From the NCBI RefSeq assembly GCF_000803315.1, contig NZ_JRMH01000001.1:372001-436000 (forward strand): a stretch of DNA of 64,000 bases, written 5' to 3'. The stretch comes from Pectobacterium actinidiae (GTDB lineage Bacteria > Pseudomonadota > Gammaproteobacteria > Enterobacterales > Enterobacteriaceae). Position 1 is the first letter of the stretch; every line of letters starts with the position of its first letter. Shown here piece after piece: positions 43,311 through 52,567 of this stretch. Both the position numbers and the translations under genes were made by a program. The notes below the pieces were generated by a model that searched no databases, was not told the origin of the DNA, and worked only from the letters and a program-made list of their open reading frames with translations.

Positions 43311-43342
43311 AGGACGTCACCAGAATATTCTGGGCGAGACCT
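43311..43342 (+). promoter_or_regulatory. RAT-like RNA antiterminator of the PTS gene
   Basis: The stretch can fold as AGG-ACGTCA-CCAGAAT/ATTCTGG-GCGAGA-CCT: two outer pairs enclosing an asymmetric internal loop and a 7-bp inner stem. This is the layout of ribonucleic antiterminators bound by BglG-family proteins (GG-ATTGTTA-CTGC...GCAG-GCAAAA-CC). Its 3' end overlaps the first four bases of the terminator stem, so the two folds exclude each other. Confidence 0.75.
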
Positions 43343-43387
43343 GGATAAAGCAGCGTATAGCACGTTGCTTTATCCAGGTTTTTTTTT
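43339..43387 (+). terminator. Conditional terminator in the PTS leader
   Basis: ACCTGGATAAAGCA and TGCTTTATCCAGGT form a 14-bp perfect stem followed by eight or nine T residues, 85 bases before the gene. No gene ends here, so it must act as an attenuator. Confidence 0.9.
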
Positions 43388-43471
43388 GCTTATTTTCCAG
43401 CTGTCCAGCGGACAACAAGCGGGATGACGTGTATTAGGCAGTTGCAGCCATTGACGAAACGGGAAGTCATT

Positions 43472-45382
43472 ATGAATAGCAAAGTGCTCGCTGAAAATAT
43501 TCTGGAGTTAGTCGGAGGAGAGACGAACGTTTCTACTCTGGTGCATTGTGCAACACGCCTGCGCTTTAAGATTGTTGACCACAGCAAAGTGGATGTGGCT
43601 GCGCTGGAGGCGCTGGACGGCGTCATTACGGTGGTCAACGCGTCAGGACAATTGCAGGTGGTGATTGGTAATCGGGTGCCCGAGGTTTACCGCGCCTTTG
43701 GTTCAATCTCCAAACTGCTGGAGGACGGTGACGGTAAACGTCAGGCGACGGAAAGCGAGCAATCGACTTCAGCTATGGGACGACTGATTGATCTGGTTGC
43801 GGGGATCTTTACCCCATTGCTGGGGGCGATGGCGGCAGCGGGGGTGCTGAAAGGGGCGTTGTCCATCGTGCTGGCGCTCGGGTGGCTCAATGCCAAAGAA
43901 AGTACCTATGTCATCCTACATGCGGCGTCCGATAGCCTGTTCTACTTCCTGCCGATGCTGCTGGCGATTACCGCCGCGCGTAAATTTGAAACTAACATCT
44001 TTGTGGCCGTTTCGGTGGCTGGCGCACTGGTTTATCCGACGATTCAGGGGCTGTTTGATGCCGGTCAGCCTGTGACGTTCTTCGGGTTGCCCGTCGTGAT
44101 GATGAAATACACCTCCTCGGTGATCCCGATTATCTTCAGCGTATGGCTGATGTCATATATCGAGCGTTTCCTGAATCGCCATATTCACGAAAGCGTGCGC
44201 AATATCCTGACACCGTTCTTCCTGCTGGTGCTGATGGTGCCGCTCACGCTGATGACCATCGGGCCGATTGGTATTTCGGCCAGTAAGCTCATTGCGTCGG
44301 TGTTCGTCGGTATCTATGAGTTCAATCCTATTCTTGCCGGAGCGCTGATGGCGGCGTCATGGCAGATCTTGGTGATCTTTGGCGTTCATTGGGGATTTGT
44401 CACCGTCTTCATCAACGATCTTTCCGTCATGGGGCACAGCTACCTTAAAGCGGCCTCCAGCCCGTCAGTCTTTGCCCAGTCTGGCGCACTGCTGGGTGTT
44501 ATGGTGCGTACCAAAGATAAAAAGCTCAAAGCGTTGGCGGGCAGTACCTTTATCGCGTCGCTGTTTGGCATCACGGAACCCGGTGTATACGGCGTGACGC
44601 TGAAGCTGAAAAAACCGTTTATCTGCGCGGTAATCGCCGCTGCCATCGGTGGCGCTATCGTCGGCTATGCGAAAAGTTCAGCGGTCTCGATGGGAATGCC
44701 AGGCTTGCTGACGCTGCCGATTTTCTACGGAGAAGGCTTTGTCGGGTTCCTCATCGGGTGTGCGATTGCTTTCGTGGTGAGTTTTGTGCTGACGGTTATT
44801 GTTGGGTTTGACGATCCCGCTCAGCCTGTTGAGAAAACGCCCGCCCCAACGCACTCACCAACGGTTAAGCCTGCTGCGTCAGTATCACGCCAACACGCTA
44901 ATGCCCAACCGCTGAAAGAAGCACCGGCGACGGCTGAACAGTTGGGATCGCCAGTAAAAGGTGAACTGCTCCCACTGGAAGAGGTAAATGACAAGGTATT
45001 TTCTTCCGGTGTTGTCGGTCAGGGCATTGCTATTCTGCCGCAGGAAGGCCGTATCTATTCGCCGGTGGATGGCGTGATTGCCAGCACGTTCACCAGCGGC
45101 CATGCCGTCGGCATCCTCTCGCAGAATGGGGCGGAAATCCTGATTCATGTCGGCATCAACACGGTACAGCTGGAAGGTCAGCATTATGAAATGCACGTTG
45201 CGGAAGGCGACAAGGTGAAGAAAGGCCAACTGCTGCTAGCGTTCGATCTGGAAGCTATCCAGAAGGCAGGCTACGACACGGTGACGCCGATGGTGGTGAC
45301 GAATGCGGATGAATACCACCTATTCAGTTCAGGTTCCGCACGTCCGTTGGTGGTGGGAGAGACGGTGATCGCGTTGGCGTAA
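43472..45382 (+). CDS. Beta-glucoside PTS permease, EIIBCA (BglF/ArbF type)
   Basis: The protein imports and phosphorylates a beta-glucoside such as arbutin, salicin or cellobiose, using phosphate from HPr. The 636 residues have the BglF order: EIIB with phosphorylated Cys26 in LVHCATRLRF, a membrane EIIC (about residues 100-460) with GITEPGVYGV, a Pro/Ala/Thr-rich linker, and EIIA with the phosphorylated His near 559 in EILIHVGINT. MNSKVLAENI with GGGAAG upstream is the start. No BglG-type antiterminator gene adjoins it, although the leader carries its target. The phospho-glycosidase lies convergent downstream. The exact sugar is not predictable. Confidence 0.93.
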   Translation: MNSKVLAENILELVGGETNVSTLVHCATRLRFKIVDHSKVDVAALEALDGVITVVNASGQLQVVIGNRVPEVYRAFGSISKLLEDGDGKRQATESEQSTSAMGRLIDLVAGIFTPLLGAMAAAGVLKGALSIVLALGWLNAKESTYVILHAASDSLFYFLPMLLAITAARKFETNIFVAVSVAGALVYPTIQGLFDAGQPVTFFGLPVVMMKYTSSVIPIIFSVWLMSYIERFLNRHIHESVRNILTPFFLLVLMVPLTLMTIGPIGISASKLIASVFVGIYEFNPILAGALMAASWQILVIFGVHWGFVTVFINDLSVMGHSYLKAASSPSVFAQSGALLGVMVRTKDKKLKALAGSTFIASLFGITEPGVYGVTLKLKKPFICAVIAAAIGGAIVGYAKSSAVSMGMPGLLTLPIFYGEGFVGFLIGCAIAFVVSFVLTVIVGFDDPAQPVEKTPAPTHSPTVKPAASVSRQHANAQPLKEAPATAEQLGSPVKGELLPLEEVNDKVFSSGVVGQGIAILPQEGRIYSPVDGVIASTFTSGHAVGILSQNGAEILIHVGINTVQLEGQHYEMHVAEGDKVKKGQLLLAFDLEAIQKAGYDTVTPMVVTNADEYHLFSSGSARPLVVGETVIALA

Positions 45383-45389
45383 TCCAATC

Positions 45390-45428
45390 AATCAGACGGT
45401 GAGGCATGAGCTTACCGTCTGATTTCCT
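45390..45428. terminator. Shared terminator of the PTS and glycosidase genes
   Basis: AATCAGACGGT and ACCGTCTGATT form an 11-bp perfect stem between the convergent genes; T-rich tails follow on both strands. Confidence 0.85.
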
Positions 45429-45451
45429 CTATCACCTTATGTTCTATAGCG

Positions 45452-46861
<1,410 letters not shown>

Positions 46862-46919
46862 TTACATCATTACGCTGCGCCGGACGCTGGTTCCGCTCAG
46901 GGAACTACCGGATGACAGG

Positions 46920-46970
46920 CAAAAAAAAACTTGGGCAGAAGAGAGTAGTGCTACTCACCTCTGCCCAAGT
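46920..46970 (-). terminator. Conditional terminator in the glycosidase leader
   Basis: On the minus strand ACTTGGGCAGA and TCTGCCCAAGT form an 11-bp stem with an inner GAGTAG/CTACTC hairpin, followed by nine T residues. It lies 80 bases before the gene and cannot end any other gene, so it is an attenuator. Confidence 0.9.
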
Positions 46971-46997
46971 CTCGCCCGCCATTCGCGGTAACGTCTT
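46967..46997 (-). promoter_or_regulatory. RAT-like RNA antiterminator of the glycosidase gene
   Basis: On the minus strand it reads AAG-ACGTTA-CCGC-GAATG-GCGG-GCGAGA-CTT. The internal loops ACGTYA and GCGAGA are the same as in the PTS leader, while the outer pairs (AAG/CTT versus AGG/CCT) and inner stem have changed on both sides. The last bases overlap the terminator arm. Confidence 0.78.
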
Positions 46998-47005
46998 GTT
47001 AGTAC

Positions 47006-47033
47006 ACTATACAATCCTGAATTTCTGCGGCAA
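47006..47033 (-). promoter_or_regulatory. Glycosidase promoter
   Basis: Minus-strand TTGCCG (47033-47028) and TATAGT (47011-47006), 16 bp apart. Transcription would begin near 46999, immediately before the antiterminator element. Confidence 0.6.
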
Positions 47034-47049
47034 TGCCCCCGTCTGGTTA

Positions 47050-47065
47050 TGTGACTGCGATCACG
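47050..47065 (-). promoter_or_regulatory. CRP-like site upstream of the glycosidase gene
   Basis: TGTGA-CTGCGA-TCACG differs from the CRP consensus by one base and is centred about 58 bp before the predicted start of transcription. Confidence 0.68.
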
Positions 47066-47232
47066 ACATCTCTGCTGACGCCACATTGGCACAGGGCGGG
47101 ATGCGATAGCGGAAAGGGTAGGGGCATTTTGGGTTCTTATCCTTGCGTATAAAATCGCTGTATATAAAAAAACATAGCGATTGTGGGATAATGCCGTCCG
47201 GTGCCTGACGTCATATTAAGGAGAAAAACAAC

Positions 47233-47736
47233 GTGCATCTGTATATGTTTTATCTGGGAGGCAATGCTGGGAAGTCCAATATCGAAGTTCATGATATCCA
47301 GTTTGCAGCGGCTGAGAAGCCAGAGGAAGCTTGGCCCGCACTCCGGGAGGCGTGGTTTGGCGATCCTGATAAAGTGCATATTGACGGATATGCTCGGATC
47401 ACATGGGCTGATGGTTACAGCGTGACCCTTTCTGAGACGCGACCAACGGACGGTAATAGGCTCTTTTTTGTCAACGCGGGGGCTTATCACCCGTCAACAT
47501 TGGCAGAGCTGCATGCGTTCGATCTCTTTGTGGCGAAGACGGCACAAGAAGCGAAATCGAAAGGGTTGGCATCATTGCTAAATGGTGCGCTACACCAGCA
47601 TAAAGACAACCTCAAGGACGTAGATGACTGCCTGTTGCTTGAGAAAATTGGCGGTCTGTATATCCATCTGACCCCTTGTGCAACGGGTGTACCATTCACA
47701 CCAGAATGGCAAGGCTATCAACCCATCGGCCTCTGA
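47233..47736 (+). CDS. DUF1543 domain protein
   Basis: The 167-residue cytoplasmic protein of unknown function starts at GTG with AGGAG ten bases upstream. The N-terminal half has the DUF1543 pattern YLGGNAGKSNIEVHDIQFA, then EEAWPALREAWFGDPDKVHIDGYARI. The second half continues with LFFVNAGAYHP and LAELHAFDLFVAKTAQEAKSKG, a repeat-like FVNLG/YxP region seen in the family. It is divergent from the glycosidase gene and followed by a terminator. I cannot suggest a function. Confidence 0.85.
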   Translation: MHLYMFYLGGNAGKSNIEVHDIQFAAAEKPEEAWPALREAWFGDPDKVHIDGYARITWADGYSVTLSETRPTDGNRLFFVNAGAYHPSTLAELHAFDLFVAKTAQEAKSKGLASLLNGALHQHKDNLKDVDDCLLLEKIGGLYIHLTPCATGVPFTPEWQGYQPIGL

Positions 47737-47763
47737 TTACCGCATCTTGCCTGTCCTTTCATG

Positions 47764-47802
47764 AAGCCGGTAGAACGTACTGTAATGGCATACCGGCTTT
47801 TC
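47764..47802 (+). terminator. Terminator after the DUF1543 gene
   Basis: AAGCCGGTA and TACCGGCTT form a 9-bp perfect stem with an 18-base loop, followed by TTCC. Confidence 0.7.
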
Positions 47803-47864
47803 CTCATCGACGTGCATCGCTGAAGCAGCAGATGAACCAGAAGTGAACGGCTGTCCTCCGGTTC

Positions 47865-47881
47865 TGCACCACCGTGATGCA
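47865..47881 (+). promoter_or_regulatory. NtrC-like enhancer site
   Basis: TGCACC-ACCGT-GATGCA matches the NtrC consensus TGCACC-N5-GGTGCA at all but one base. It is centred about 97 bp upstream of the predicted sigma-54 start, a normal enhancer distance. A possible half-site TGCATC is 52 bp further upstream (47813-47818). Confidence 0.65.
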
Positions 47882-47944
47882 GCCACGCGGCAAAAAATGC
47901 CATCGTTTTCCCTCTCCCACGTTATATCTGGCTGTGCATAACGG

Positions 47945-47960
47945 TGGCACGCAACTTGCT
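47945..47960 (+). promoter_or_regulatory. Sigma-54 (RpoN) promoter
   Basis: TGGCACG-CAAC-TTGCT is a full match to the -24/-12 consensus (TGGCACG-N4-TTGCW), with GG and GC 10 bases apart. The start of transcription would be near 47970, about 260 bases before the fused nitrate reductase gene. Confidence 0.85.
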
Positions 47961-48078
47961 TCTTAACCTATAGCGATTCCGTCGCTTTGCCTCAACGGTG
48001 AGCGAAGCCTCGGTCAGGACAATGGCGTCCACACAATCATGCTTTTCGCATCAAGGCGAGAGCAGGGTTCTGTGGACG

Positions 48079-48165
48079 TTTTTTTATGGCGTGCCATCTC
48101 TGGCCGCCACCCTTATAGGCCGTTGCTCACGCAACGTTAAAAATTTCTCCCGGAAATTTTTTATG
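48079..48165 (+). repeat. Diverged copy of the hairpin repeat in the nitrate reductase leader
   Basis: The copy follows the same order as the 74-bp repeats at 33818-34030: T-run, a GGCG.../...CGCC-like first stem, CGTTGC-TCAC-GCAACG, and an A-rich/T-rich third stem. The third stem is AAAAATTTC-TCCCG-GAAATTTTT followed by T, with sequence changed on both arms relative to AAAAACG/CGTTTTT. It therefore looks like an intrinsic terminator in the leader, 70 bases before the start codon. Confidence 0.7.
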
Positions 48166-48231
48166 CCTGAATTCGCTCAGTGCAGCCCTTCTTTTGGCGG
48201 CTGTTGCAACTCAGTCCTACAGGAGTCAGTC

Positions 48232-51200
48232 ATGGATGCCAAATCCTCAGCGTGTGTAAAGAGTGTTTGCCCTTACTGTGGGGTCGGTTGCGGTGTGGTG
48301 ATGGAAGTAAAAGATAATCGTGTGATCAAGGTATCAGGTGACAAAACGCATCCCACCAACTTTGGTCGACTGTGTACCAAGGGCAACACCAGCGGTCAGG
48401 CTCTTGCTGAATCAGGACGGCTGGAGAATGCCTACCTGCGTGCCGATCGTCAGCACGAATCGGTCAGGGTCGATATGGGGCAAGCCATCAAGGAAACCGC
48501 GCGACGGTTACGGGCTATTATTGATGTCCACGGCCCCGATGCGGTGTCGCTTTACGTCTCCGGCCAGATGTCGCTGGAATCCCAATATCTGGCGAATAAG
48601 CTCGCCAAGGGTTTTATCGGTACGAATAACATAGAATCAAACTCCCGTCTGTGTATGGCCAGTGCAGGTAGCGGCTACAAGCTCTCTTTGGGATCGGACG
48701 GGCCGCCGGGTTCCTATCAAGACTTTGACCACGCCGACATCTTTTTCGTTATTGGCGCGAACATGGCCGACTGCCATCCCATTCTTTTTCTGCGCATGAT
48801 GGATCGCGTTAAAGCAGGGGCTAAGCTCATTGTGGTTGATCCACGTCGCAATGCTACGGCGGACAAAGCGAATCTGTTCCTGCAAATCAAGCCCGGTACG
48901 GATTTGGCTTTGCTCAACGGCCTGCTGCATCTGCTTGTCCAGAATGGGCACACCAATCCCGCTTTTATCGCTGAGTTCACCGAAGGATGGGAGGCGATGC
49001 CTGAATTCCTTGAAGACTATCCCCCGGAGAAAGTCGCGGAGATCACCGGGCTGCCGGAGGCGGATATCCGCAAGGCGGCGGAGTGGATTGGTACGGCACC
49101 GGAGTGGATGAGTTGCTGGACGATGGGGCTTAACCAAAGCACACATGGCACCTGGAATACCAATGCGATCTGCAACCTGCATTTAGCCACTGGCGCGATT
49201 TGCCGCACGGGAAGCGGCCCGTTTTCCCTGACGGGGCAGCCCAATGCGATGGGCGGGCGTGAAATGGGCTATATGGGGATGGGATTACCGGGGCAACGCT
49301 CTGTGCTGGTGGAGAAAGATCGGGCGGCCATTGAAGCGCTCTGGGGAGTTCCCGCTGGCACGCTGCGCACCGATCTCGGCGGCGGCACCATCGCCATGTT
49401 TGAAGACATGATGGCGGGCAAGATCAAGGCGTGCTGGATTATCTGTACGAACCCAGTGGCTACGGTTCCCAACCGCAAGAATGTGATCGCGGGGCTGCAA
49501 GCGGCTGAACTGGTTATCACGCAGGATGCGTTTCTCGATACCGAAACTAACCGCTATGCCGATATCCTGCTGCCCGGCGCACTGTGGGCGGAAGCGGAAG
49601 GTGTGATGATTAACTCCGAGCGGAATTTGACGCTGATGCAACAGGCCGTTGATCCGCCCGGTGAGGCGATGGCCGATTGGCAAATCATCGCCAGCGTGGC
49701 TTGCGAGATGGGCTATGAGCAGGGTTTTCGTTACGATTCGGCATCCGAGGTGTTTGAAGAAATCAAGCAGTTCTGGAACCCGAAGACAGGATACGACATT
49801 CGTGGTGCCAGCTATGAACGCTTACGGCAGGCTCCCTTACAGTGGCCTTGTCCCCCTGATGATAAGCACGATCGTCACCCCATTCGCTACCTCAATGACG
49901 GCGTGAGCCAGACGCGTAAAGACCTGCCGGACGGCACCCAGCCGTGCCTCGTTTTTGCGACCGAAAGCGGTAAAGGAATATTCCTCCCCCGACCGCATAT
50001 GTCGCCCGCCGAAATGCCGGATGACGACTTTCAGTTTGTGCTGAATACCGGCCGCTTGCAGCACCAGTGGCACACGATGACGAAAACCGGAAAGATTCCA
50101 ACGCTCAACAAGCTCAATCCAGGGCCTTTTATCGAAGTGCATCCCGAAGATGCTATCGCGCTCGGTATTCAGGATAAGGATCGTGTGGAGATCCGCTCGC
50201 GACGCGGGCGCGCGGTACTCCCCGCCGTGGTGACCAGCCGGGTTCGCCCCGGTAACTGCTTTGCTCCCTTTCACTGGAATGATGTCTTTGGTGACGATCT
50301 GGCGATTAACGCCGTCACCAGCGATGCCATTGACCCCATGTCTCAACAGCCTGAATTCAAATTCTCTGCGGTAGCGTTGGCGCGGATTGCTGAACCACCA
50401 GCGCCTATTTCTCCTGAACGGGAGAGCCATCTGACTACGGTTCCCGTATCGGAGCAGGCCGAGGCGGGTACGCCGAAAAACGACATCAAGGAACTCGACA
50501 TGAAACACATTGATGCGCTGACCACGCTACTTGGCCTTGATGCCGCTCCGGCAATGACACTCAGCGCGCCCGAACAGCATTATCTGCAAGGCTATATTGC
50601 GGCTCTGCGCACGGACGCATCGAGACTGGCTGGCGGTGTGCCTGTCCTGCCTGCTACGGTACCGCTGGAACCCTCACGACGCCTGATGCTCGACGGCATG
50701 CTGGCGGGGCTTTTTGCCCGCACCTGGCTACCCAGTGAGGGTATAACGTTGCTGCCTGCTTCTTCTCCCAGTGTGGCGGCGGCAACCGCGCCATCATCGT
50801 CACCTGTGTTGATTTTGTGGGCATCGTCGACCGGCAATGCGGAAGGTTTCGCGGCACAGTGCGCCGAACGTCTGAAGACGGAAGGGCATGCTGTCACCTT
50901 GTCCGATATGGACAGCTTCAACAGTGCCAATCTGCCTGCGATGCCGCGTGTGATTTTCATCGCCAGTACATTTGGCGACGGCGATCCTCCCGACAATGGC
51001 ACCAATTTCTGGACGGCATTACAAGCGGAGACTGCGCCCAGACTGGCGGACGTGTCGTTCTCCGTGCTGGCATTCGGTGATTCAAACTACGATCAGTTTT
51101 GCGGTTTTGGCCGTCGGCTCGATGCACGGCTGGAGGCGCTGGGCGCGCAGCGTCTGTCAGCACGAATCGACTGTGAGCCTGACTATGAGGATGCAGCGAA

Positions 51201-52458
51201 AGCCTGGCTGGACAGCATGGTTAATGTGCTGGCGGGAACGCATACGCCAGTGGCAAGCAAGGTTGCTACGCCCGCGGCAGCCGTACTGGCTGACGGAAAT
51301 GAAGCATACACGACGATACCTGCGGCTTCGGTGCCTATCTTTAGTCGAAATGCACCTCTGCCCGCATGTCTTGTCATCAACCAGTTGCTTAATGCGCCGG
51401 GAGCGGAAAAGGAGACCCGGCAATTCGCCTTTGATATTTCAGGCAGCGATGTGAGCTACGACGCAGGGGACGCGCTTGGCATCTGGCCGACTAACCGCCC
51501 TGAGCTGGTGAGCGAGATGCTTTCCGCCCTCAAACTCTCGCCTTCTACCGTCGTGACCGTCAAAGACAAGGGCGATATGGCGATTGCCGAAGCGTTATCC
51601 CAGCATTTTGAGATAGCCCGCATCACGCCGGAAATCTTGCAGTTTATCAGCGCACGTTCGAGCCATGCTGCGCTGGCCGATCTGCTGAAAGAAGAGCGTA
51701 AAGAGGAACTCAAACAATGGCTGTGGGGACGGCAGATTGTCGATTTGCTACAGGATTTTCCGATTCAGGTTCAGGCTGATGAATGGTTGCATGTGCTTAA
51801 ACGGATGCAGCCGCGTTTGTACTCGATTTCGTCCAGCCCGAAAGTCACGCCGCACCAGATCCATCTGACCGTGTCGACGGTGCGCTATGGTGTTGAGGGC
51901 AAACTGCGAGGCGGCGTGTGCTCGACCTTTCTGGCTGACCGCGTAGCAGAGTCAATCGGGGTGCCGATCTTCATTCAAAAGTCAGCCCATTTCCGCACGC
52001 CTAAAAACCCGGATACGCCAATCATCATGGTAGGGGCGGGCACGGGTATCGCACCTTTCCGGGCTTTTTTGCAAGAGCGTCGGGCGACAGGAGCACAAGG
52101 TAAAAACTGGCTATTCTTTGGCGAGCAGCGTGCGGCGACCGATTTCTACTATCGTGAGGAGCTGGAAGCGCTGCAACGCGATGGTTACCTGCATCGGTTT
52201 GATACGGCCTTTTCGCGTGACCAACGTGAGAAAGTTTATGTTCAACACCGCATGTGTGAGCAAGGGGCTGAACTATGGCGCTGGCTGGAGGCGGGGGCAC
52301 ATTTTTACGTGTGTGGTGACGCCAGTCGCATGGCGAAAGATGTGGATTCGGCGCTCCGACAGGTTGCGCAGGTTCACGGGAATATGAGCAGTGAAGAGGC
52401 GGCAGCCTATATTGCCAAAATGGCGCAGGACAAACGCTATGTTCGCGATGTGTACTGA
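48232..52458 (+). CDS. Assimilatory nitrate reductase fused to a CysJ-like diflavin reductase
   Basis: The 1408-residue cytoplasmic protein would reduce nitrate to nitrite with electrons from NADPH in a single chain. Residues 1-740 are a NasA/NapA-type molybdopterin enzyme: 4Fe-4S ligands Cys13, Cys16, Cys20 and Cys48, likely Mo ligand Cys141 in NSRLCMAS, and the C-terminal dinucleotide-binding domain (about 600-710). A linker leads to a segment from about 756 resembling the CysJ N-terminus, a flavodoxin FMN domain (ASSTGNAEGF, about 857-1000), an FAD domain with RLYSISSSP, and the NADPH domain from about 1263 (VGAGTGIAPFRAF) ending KRYVRDVY as CysJ does. The usual 2Fe-2S BFD domain of NasA is absent. 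The ATG at 48232 follows AGGAG; the upstream open frame crosses a repeat and is rejected. No nitrite reductase or nitrate transporter adjoins it. Confidence 0.93.
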   Translation: MDAKSSACVKSVCPYCGVGCGVVMEVKDNRVIKVSGDKTHPTNFGRLCTKGNTSGQALAESGRLENAYLRADRQHESVRVDMGQAIKETARRLRAIIDVHGPDAVSLYVSGQMSLESQYLANKLAKGFIGTNNIESNSRLCMASAGSGYKLSLGSDGPPGSYQDFDHADIFFVIGANMADCHPILFLRMMDRVKAGAKLIVVDPRRNATADKANLFLQIKPGTDLALLNGLLHLLVQNGHTNPAFIAEFTEGWEAMPEFLEDYPPEKVAEITGLPEADIRKAAEWIGTAPEWMSCWTMGLNQSTHGTWNTNAICNLHLATGAICRTGSGPFSLTGQPNAMGGREMGYMGMGLPGQRSVLVEKDRAAIEALWGVPAGTLRTDLGGGTIAMFEDMMAGKIKACWIICTNPVATVPNRKNVIAGLQAAELVITQDAFLDTETNRYADILLPGALWAEAEGVMINSERNLTLMQQAVDPPGEAMADWQIIASVACEMGYEQGFRYDSASEVFEEIKQFWNPKTGYDIRGASYERLRQAPLQWPCPPDDKHDRHPIRYLNDGVSQTRKDLPDGTQPCLVFATESGKGIFLPRPHMSPAEMPDDDFQFVLNTGRLQHQWHTMTKTGKIPTLNKLNPGPFIEVHPEDAIALGIQDKDRVEIRSRRGRAVLPAVVTSRVRPGNCFAPFHWNDVFGDDLAINAVTSDAIDPMSQQPEFKFSAVALARIAEPPAPISPERESHLTTVPVSEQAEAGTPKNDIKELDMKHIDALTTLLGLDAAPAMTLSAPEQHYLQGYIAALRTDASRLAGGVPVLPATVPLEPSRRLMLDGMLAGLFARTWLPSEGITLLPASSPSVAAATAPSSSPVLILWASSTGNAEGFAAQCAERLKTEGHAVTLSDMDSFNSANLPAMPRVIFIASTFGDGDPPDNGTNFWTALQAETAPRLADVSFSVLAFGDSNYDQFCGFGRRLDARLEALGAQRLSARIDCEPDYEDAAKAWLDSMVNVLAGTHTPVASKVATPAAAVLADGNEAYTTIPAASVPIFSRNAPLPACLVINQLLNAPGAEKETRQFAFDISGSDVSYDAGDALGIWPTNRPELVSEMLSALKLSPSTVVTVKDKGDMAIAEALSQHFEIARITPEILQFISARSSHAALADLLKEERKEELKQWLWGRQIVDLLQDFPIQVQADEWLHVLKRMQPRLYSISSSPKVTPHQIHLTVSTVRYGVEGKLRGGVCSTFLADRVAESIGVPIFIQKSAHFRTPKNPDTPIIMVGAGTGIAPFRAFLQERRATGAQGKNWLFFGEQRAATDFYYREELEALQRDGYLHRFDTAFSRDQREKVYVQHRMCEQGAELWRWLEAGAHFYVCGDASRMAKDVDSALRQVAQVHGNMSSEEAAAYIAKMAQDKRYVRDVY

Positions 52459-52480
52459 GTTTGCAGTGACTGTTGCTGTT

Positions 52481-52499
52481 ATCAGGCGCATTGCCTGAT
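52481..52499 (+). terminator. Hairpin after the nitrate reductase fusion
   Basis: ATCAGGC and GCCTGAT form a 7-bp stem 23 bases after the stop; the T-run is weak. Confidence 0.5.
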
Positions 52500-52524
52500 G
52501 TGTGACATTATTCTTGAGGTTGAT

Positions 52525-52550
52525 GCGTTAGGTGTTTTACCACCTAACGC
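52525..52550. terminator. Hairpin at the end of the DJ-1-like gene
   Basis: GCGTTAGGTG and CACCTAACGC form a 10-bp perfect stem around TTTTAC, 18 bases beyond the stop of the minus-strand gene. It lies between two convergent genes and probably terminates both. Confidence 0.65.
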
Positions 52551-52567
52551 GTCTGATAAGGCGAGGA

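Larger units (their letters stand above)
47737..48231. promoter_or_regulatory. Control region and leader of the nitrate reductase fusion
   Basis: This 495-bp stretch holds a terminator for the DUF1543 gene, an NtrC-like site, a sigma-54 promoter and then a leader of about 260 bases containing a hairpin repeat. A 61-codon minus-strand frame (47718-47903) overlaps the terminator and NtrC-like site and is not called. Confidence 0.7.

Noticed and set aside
47718-47903. 61-codon minus-strand frame between the DUF1543 gene and the nitrate reductase fusion
   Set aside because: It overlaps the DUF1543 gene end, its terminator and the NtrC-like site, and shows no family signature.
47998-48231. 78-codon N-terminal extension of the nitrate reductase fusion
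   Set aside because: The extension crosses the hairpin repeat and has no family similarity; the ATG at 48232 has AGGAG and the 4Fe-4S motif follows at the usual distance.
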